A stretch of DNA of 64,000 bases from Bagarius yarrelli (lineage: Eukaryota; Chordata; Actinopteri; Siluriformes; Sisoridae): positions 1 to 64,000 of the forward strand of contig VCAZ01000039.1 of the NCBI GenBank assembly GCA_005784505.1. Direction: 5' to 3'. The position numbers and the translations under genes were made by a program. Shown here piece after piece: positions 57,655 to 64,000 of the stretch. How positions within the stretch are numbered: the first letter of the stretch is position 1; each line of letters opens with the position of its first letter. A model generated the notes under the pieces. It saw only the letters and a program-made list of their open reading frames with translations, did no database searches and was not told where the DNA came from.

Positions 57655-57732
57655 TCCCTTTTTTGACTCCGCCCATCTGACCAACATACTGCGATTCTTC
57701 GGACACAGTGTTCCGTGTGTTTGGAGTATTCG
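57655..57732 (+). promoter_or_regulatory. Putative chdh promoter and 5' non-coding exon
   Basis: A GC-richer patch with GACTCCGCCCATC (GC-box-like) ends in ATTCG followed by GTAAGTG at 57733, a strong donor. The coding exon of chdh has a good acceptor at 59548-59549, so a first non-coding exon here is plausible. Confidence 0.45.
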
Positions 57733-59549
57733 GTAAGTGTTTATAACTGTTTATAGGACTTGTTTGGGGTTTTAGAACAGTTATGCATTCTGATGTTAGA
57801 TTAGAGTGTGTTTTGGATAATCTCTGTTAATTAAAGTTGTGCGAGGTCGATGTTTGATGTTATGTGTTTGGTCAGTTTGTAGTGCTTGTGTTTATGTGCA
57901 CAATATAAACAACCTTAAATGCGAAGAGGAAAGTTTTACCCAGACGTTAATTTTCTGGTGTATTTTAGTTTTAGTTTAATATGAGTTTTATTGTAATTAT
58001 TCATTAATCCACAATGACCCGGTTATTAGAATATGGTCCAGTAGTCATATTTCAGGAAGCGGGATGTGACACTGTGTTCCTCGCTGTGAACTTCGTCCAG
58101 ATTTACACAATTCCCCTGTTTAAAAAAAAAAAAAATCAGGCCATAAAAACTATACAAGCGTGTAAATAATATCCTACAGGGTCCAAAGTATCGAGATGAA
58201 ATGAAATTGTTTATAACTTATGAGCTGTTTATAACTGTCATGTGGCGCGACATAGATTAATCACCAATAATGCGTTTTTAGCCATTAGGATGTACTTTCA
58301 ATTAAAAAAAACCTCCCATACAGTAATTATTGTTTATAAATAAGATAAACAAGACATTTTTCTAACTTCATAATGAATTTTTAAAAAAAAATGTTTATAA
58401 CGTTTGTATAAATGTTTTTGTAGGATTTTAATTGAAATTGTTAGGGGAATTAAGCTGATATATTCAGGCATGGCTTTTTGCCCGGATTTTTTTGTTCAAC
58501 AAACAGCAGTTTCAATTTATTTGGCTGGTGCTGGCAGTAGACTGACAAATCTGTTCTAGTGTTTTTAATTAACAGTAAAATAATAGTATTGATTGTGTTT
58601 TTCCGTGGTTAAAGTTTAAAAACTAGCACAGGACTTATCTATTGATTTTATTGCTCCAGGGATTGCTTCAGTGCCTGTTATCTGATTCAGGGAATGGATC
58701 AGGGGACAATATTGCTGCACGCTGAAAATTCATTATTACACTTTAGAAAACGAAGGATGGAAAGATACATATTTGAAAGGAAAGCCAGTATTGCATAACG
58801 TATATCTTGGAGAAGTGGTAGTGGTCAGTTGTTAAAATGTTATACTGCTAATTGGAAGATTGTGTGTTTGATTTCCAGCAATACCAAGTTAAGCCCATTG
58901 TTGGGCCCCTGAGCAAGGCCCTTAACCCCTAATTGCTCAGTTGTATGAAAGAGATAACTAAAAGTCGCTGTAGATAAGGAGGTCTGCCAAAATGTTGTAA
59001 ATGTAAATGTATTCAGTATTGTTTCAGCTATTCAAATTCCAGAGCGTTTGGAATTTTATGAACTTCCATTGTAACCCACTATTTAACATAGATTTATACT
59101 TTACTAAAGCACAGTTTCAGATCCAAGAATGTATAATTTTGCACACAGTAACTAAACATATATGTCGAAACATGCAAAAATGTGTACGCTGTATTATTAA
59201 GTTCTTTGTGATGATTGGAAAAGCACACATGATCAGATATAAGACTCTTTTATGAGGCAATAACACTTTTTTTTCCATTCTGTATTATATAGATTATAAG
59301 TGTGGGGTTTTGTTTTTTTTTACTTTTTTTAAGAATAAGGTAAAACATTTGCATTAATTACAGCACACATTACGTAATTCTTCTAAAAGGATTTATTTAT
59401 AGGCAACATATAACCTATAACCATATCACGCTATTTAACTACACTTAGCCATGTAACTTCACATAATTCCCCAAAACAGGCTAAGATAACTACCTAGGTA
59501 ACCCTGCAGGACAAAGTAATGAGATTTATTCTTTTTCACTCTTTTTCAG
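57733..59549 (+). other. Probable chdh intron 1
   Basis: AT-rich, bounded by GTAAGT at 57733 and TTTTTCAG at 59549. It contains a SINE at 58812-59012. No other gene. Confidence 0.45.
58812..59012 (+). mobile_element. tRNA-derived SINE
   Basis: GTGTGTTTGATTTCCAGCAA, TTGGGCCCCTGAGCAAGGCC, AAAGTCGCTGTAGATAAGG and AATGTTGTAAATGTAAATG: the common family. Confidence 0.85.
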
Positions 59550-59653
59550 GGTTGTTGTGGAACTACTTGTCGTAATAATAGGTCCCCAACGTGCTTAGGA
59601 ACTAAATTTCTCTGCATGTTTTGTCTGTGGAGGGTTGAGTAAACAGTTTGGTC

Positions 59654-62600
59654 ATGGTGCGGCCCCCGTTCTCTGCTTGGCTGGCTTTAGGACTTGCCAG
59701 AAAGGCAGTCTTCCCACATTTGCGATGCGTCCCAGTATCCTGCTATACCACCACTTCATCTGGTCAGAAAACTCCATCATTTAGTTATGTCGTCGTTGGG
59801 GCAGGCTCAGCGGGATGTGTGCTGGCCAACCGCTTATCAGAAAACCCATCAGAGTCTGTCCTGCTTTTGGAGGCAGGGCCTAAGGACCTTCTGCTTGGCT
59901 GTACTCGCTTATCATGGAAGATACACATGCCTGCAGCACTAACCTACAACCTCTGTGATGAAAAATACAACTGGTTTTACCACACACTGCCACAGGCAGG
60001 AATGGACGGCCGGGTTATGTACTGGCCCCGCGGCCGTGTCTGGGGTGGCTCATCCTCGCTCAATGCCATGGTGTATATCCGTGGACATGCTGAGGACTAC
60101 AACCGCTGGCACACAGAAGGTGCTATTGGCTGGGACTATGAGCATTGCCTCCCATACTTCAGAAAAGCCCAAACACATGAATTGGGAGCGGATCGATACC
60201 GGGGTGGCAGTGGACCCCTGCATGTTTCCAGAGGCAAAACAGACCACCCTCTTCACCATGCATTTATCGAGGCTGCTCAACAAGCTGGTTATTCTTTCAC
60301 CGATGACATGAATGGCTACCAACAAGAAGGTGTTGGCTGGATGGATATGACCATTCACAAAGGTTGTGTTTTTACTTTTGAGTATTAATTAATGCATTCA
60401 AATAGTAATAAATTCTCCATACATACTTTTTTTATAAGTATAATTCAATAATTATAAAGTTTCTACATATTTAAATAGTTTTTCCCATGGTTTACTATTT
60501 ATTTGTGGTCCAAAGGAAAAATAGTAGGTTTTAATTTGGACTTGTACATGGTATTTAATATAGGCACCAATCAGCCATAACCTTTATACCACCTGCATAA
60601 TATTGTCTAGCGCCCTCTTATGCCACCAACACACCTTTGCTTCACTAAGACATAAACTCTACAAGAACTCTTATGGTGTGCAACTCAATGCAATGCACTG
60701 TATATTCTGTACATTTCTATTATATCCAGCATTAAACTGTCCTGCTGTTTGTGCTACAATAGCTCTTTTGCAAGATTAGGCCGGACATGCTGTAAGGTTT
60801 GGGTATCTATGGCTCTGGTAATGGCTGACATGTTGTTCTTTTATATTCAATTCAATTCAGTTCAGTTTTATTTGTATAGCGCTTTTTACAATGGTGATTG
60901 TCACAAAGCAGCTTTACAATTGAAGAAATTATAAAACAGAATTAAACATAAATCAGTTTGTCCCTGATGAGCAAGCCGGGGGCGACGGTGGCAAGGAAAA
61001 ACTCCCTGAGATGAGATAGGAAGAAACCTTGAGAGGAACCAGACTCAACAGGGAACCCATCCTCATTTGGGTGAAAACAGGTAGCAGGGATCATGAGGTT
61101 ACATTGTGTGTGTGTGTGTAAACAACTATAATCATTAGTCCTTAGCGAGCAGCCGGAACGTCTTTATGGCGAAGTGGGTCGTCCTAGATCGCCCTGGTGA
61201 TGCATCATAGAGTACTTTTGGTAGGTACGGCATACCAGGAATACCCCACAAGACCTGCTGTTTTGAATACACTCTGACTCAGTTGTCTAGCCATAACAGA
61301 TTGGCCATTTACTTCCACATGTAAATGAGGACTGAATTCGAACTGAAAATATCAGAATTCATGTGATATTTTTTCCTGCTTACCCGATCGTCAGTCATAT
61401 CCCATCTGTATCACATTAGAGGAAAAGAATCGGAATTGGGTCACTTGACTTGATGCAGTGTAAATGCGGCCTCAGTCTCTAAACTCTTTACTCCCCCACT
61501 GGCCCGATGGGATATTAAACTTCCTTTCGAGCTTAAATTTTAAAGCAAATAACTAAAACATAAGAATAAATATATTACAATTAACCTTTGCTTGCTGTGT
61601 CTCTTATTGTTTTGCAATTCTGTTTAGCATTGAATTTACTATAAAGATTTCATCTCCTGTCTACGCTTTTTTTAACTCTTACCTTTTACCTTGCTTTAGG
61701 CAAGAGATGGAGCACAGCAAGTGCATATTTGCGGCCTGCTCTATCCAGACAAAACCTGAAGGCTGAAGTCAAATGCCTGACCACACGGATTCTTTTTGAT
61801 GGGATGCGAGCCGTGGGAGTGGAGTACCAACAGAACGGTGAGACAAAAAAGGTAGGAATTATCTTTCGGCATAATCAGCAACAATATAATAGTAACTGTT
61901 TTGATTCTGTAATTTTTTTCAAGTAAAAGATTTTTAATTTACTTATGATTTAATTTGATGTAAAACATCTGTGACATACATTTACTTTCATTTCTTTTTG
62001 TATAACAGCAACCATTAGTTATTCACTAAGCACTTTTTTCTACTTAATTCGAAGGTAAAATGCTGCAACGTTCACTCAAAGAAACAGGTTTACATTTGTT
62101 ACATAGCCCAACTAGAGTAAATCGATATTGGCCCAGTGTAGTCAATATCCATGTTGTTAAGGAAAATGAATCAAGATCTTAATCAGAATTAAAAATTCAT
62201 TCGTTTTCTCTCTCTCTTCAGTTCCAGTTACCAGGCTTCTCCAGAGAAATATCTGTTCTTCTTTAAGCTGACATATTTCATTTTATAATATTGTTTAAAG
62301 AGTCACATATCTTTCAAATGTTTTTACAATTTAGAATAATTCCCTGGGGTTCTGCGGTATGTGACTATCTCTACACTGTCCTATCTTGTTTTTAAAGTTT
62401 GGATTAGTATCAGTCTAAGAAAAAGTCTAACACTGTTGAGAAACATTACCAGAGATTACCTGAGAAAACTTTTTCTTTTCTTAGCAGTGTTACCTTCAGC
62501 TCCCTACGTAAGATTTTAGTAGATTTAAAGGGCAACACAACTTTATTTTATAACCGGAAAAGTTGGGTTAGGGTGAGATGAAAACTAAAAGACTTTCAAA

Positions 62601-63488
62601 TCGCATGATCCAATATTTTATTCACAATAGAACATAGAAAAACATAACAAATGTTTAAACTGAAAAATGTGACACTTTTATCCACTAAATGAACTCATTT
62701 CAAATTTGATTAAAACAGTTGAGACGGGACATGTTTATCATAGTGTAGCATCTCCTCTTGTTTTTAACACAGTTTGAAGACATCTGCGCATCGAGGTTAT
62801 GAGTTTCTGAAATTTTTGGTGTTAGAATTTGGTCCTGTTCTTGCCTGTTGAAAGTGTTTGTGGTCGTCTTTGACGTATTTTTTTAATAATGATGCGCCAA
62901 ATGTTCTCTATAGGTGAAAGATCTGGACTGCAGGCATTTTATTCGAATTCTTCCGGGTTGTAAATGTGTATATCTGCATTACTCACCCAGGTTTTTGCTG
63001 ACAAAGAGGTTATTCTCAGTGGCGGAGCCATTAACTCCCCACAACTGCTTATGTTGTCTGGAGTGGGAAATGCTGATGATTTGTCCAAACTGGAAATCCC
63101 AATTGTGCAACATCTCCCAGGTGATACAGTAATTATTTTTTTATAGATTTAATCAATCATATATTTTTTTTAAAAAATACGCTATACAGTTGAAAGAAAT
63201 CAAAGTCTTTCCTTAAAAGCCTTTCTATGTGTTGTGAACTCTCACTTTGTTTTTTTTTTTCCCAAATAACTTCTGATATTAATAAGCAGAAGCTATAAGT
63301 GAGTTTAAAGGAGTCCTGGTAAAAATATCAGTTTGATTCTTTTGAGTTTGTAGGTGTGGGCAGTAATCTTCAGGATCATCTGGAGCTGTACATCCAACAG
63401 CAGTGCACCAAGCCCATCACTCTGTACAAAGCTCAGAAACCATACCACATGGTGAAGATCGGCCTGGAGTGGCTTTTGCGCTTCACAG
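59654..63488 (+). CDS. chdh: Choline dehydrogenase, 5' part
   Basis: CHDH is a mitochondrial inner-membrane FAD flavoprotein of the GMC family that oxidises choline to betaine aldehyde. Coding exons here: 59654-60362, 61700-61851, 62991-63120, 63354-63488, in frame through every GT-AG junction, giving the first 375 residues. The gene continues past the right edge. The start is the ATG at 59654; the in-frame codon at 59648 is TTG. Residues 1-40 are rich in Arg, Ser and hydrophobics with no acidic residue, as in a mitochondrial presequence. The FAD-binding GAGSAG is at 49-54, the E of LLLEAG follows, GMC signature 1 (GRVWGGSSSLN) is at about 127-137, and GMC signature 2 (GAINSPQLLMLSGVG) at about 299-313. 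It follows actr8 as in human, without IL17RB between. Confidence 0.96.
60563..60835 (-). mobile_element. Internally deleted Tc1-like element in chdh intron
   Basis: The terminus GGCACCAATCAGCCATAACC, then ACCACCTGCATAATATTGT, with CTACAATAGCTCTTTTGCA further in, is the inverted counterpart of the family represented at 15230-15840. Confidence 0.7.
60843..61280 (+). repeat. Copy of the TTTATTTGTATAGCGC interspersed repeat
   Basis: ATTCAATTCAATTCAGTTCA then GTTTTATTTGTATAGCGC, CACAAAGCAGCTTTACA, GGAAGAAACCTTGAGAGGAA and CCCATCCTCATTTGGGTG: the best copy of the family at 6721. Confidence 0.75.
61281..61490. mobile_element. MITE fragment in chdh intron
   Basis: CGGAATTGGGTCACTTGACT and GTAAATGCGGCCTCAG are inverted relative to the fragment at 14605-14650. 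Confidence 0.45.
61852..62990 (+). other. chdh intron
   Basis: AT-rich, 1,139 bases, GTAGGA to ACCCAG. No additional exon or clear repeat recognised. Confidence 0.7.
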
Positions 63489-63894
63489 GTAAGTGATCAG
63501 AAAAACTAAAAATAGAAAAGAAATATAAAAACATTACAGAAGTTTAAACAAGGAGTGCCCAGGACTATAGTGAAATAATAGCACAATTTAAAGGCATTTA
63601 AGAAATTGTGATTTTTTGAAAATATGGTATGGCTCAAATATACTATATTCATATAACATACTGTATTCATGCAACCAATCATTGTATTGTGCTTGCATGC
63701 TGTGTTCTTTATTTTGACACATTTTTATTTGTATAACACATGAATAGCGTGTGGATTTTTTGTTGTACTGCTTATGGTTGTGTATGTAACTATTAAGATT
63801 TTAATTTAAAATCTACAAATTCTGTAACTTATGCTTGTAGAAACAAAAAGGTCAATTGAGTCTCTGTTAGTGTGAGCTATTTGTGTGGGGGTGG

Positions 63895-64000
63895 ATGGGT
63901 AAAGGGGCTTATTTGTCACATAGACTCTACATCAGAGTAACATTTTTCTTCGCATATCCCATCTTAAAAAGTTGAGGTCAGAGCGCAGGGTCAACTGCTT
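63895..64000. mobile_element. Short interspersed repeat at the right edge
   Basis: TTATTTGTCACATAGACTC...TTCGCATATCCCATC...GTCAGAGCGCAGGGTCA matches 54352-54500. It is cut by the window end. Confidence 0.6.

Overview
The window is genomic DNA from a teleost fish. The evidence is split genes with GT-AG introns, fish-type tRNA-derived SINEs, several Tc1/mariner-family relics, L2/CR1-like LINE fragments, abundant CA/GT microsatellites, and a parapinopsin gene (a non-visual opsin first known from channel catfish). An otophysan fish such as a catfish or a relative is plausible, but the species cannot be fixed by eye. Outside exons the DNA is AT-rich and full of repeats.

Layout, all genes on the + strand: (1) 704-5710, an ABCG2-like half-transporter, cut at its 5' end by the window edge. 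It carries a 5-bp duplication that shifts the frame and its last exons cannot be found. (2) 5711-20631, a gene-poor stretch of fold-back elements, LINE and Tc1 relics and degenerate tandem repeats. (3) 20632-24668, parapinopsin, four exons, intact, 345 residues. (4) 28762-29874, a ROMK/Kir1.1-like inward-rectifier potassium channel in one coding exon, intact, 370 residues. (5) 35424-38484, selenoprotein K, five exons, with an in-frame TGA for selenocysteine and a SECIS-like structure in the 3' UTR. (6) 39861-51054, ACTR8 (Arp8, INO80 complex), thirteen exons, 625 residues, with large minisatellites in introns 1, 4 and 11. (7) 59654-63488, the first coding exons of choline dehydrogenase (CHDH), running off the right edge.

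The order selenok-actr8-chdh matches human 3p21.1. IL17RB lies between ACTR8 and CHDH in human, and I cannot see it here. The genes do not form a pathway; they are neighbours by ancestry.

The observations most worth checking are: a perfect 10-bp hairpin that splicing places nine bases after the selenocysteine UGA of selenok; a SECIS whose 5' quartet reads UUGA rather than AUGA; loss of the pH-gate lysine, the S44 phosphosite and the N-glycosylation site in the Kir1.1-like channel; the frameshift and missing end of the abcg2 copy; and an actr8 intron-1 minisatellite whose units switch orientation four times. No clearly new multi-gene system was found.
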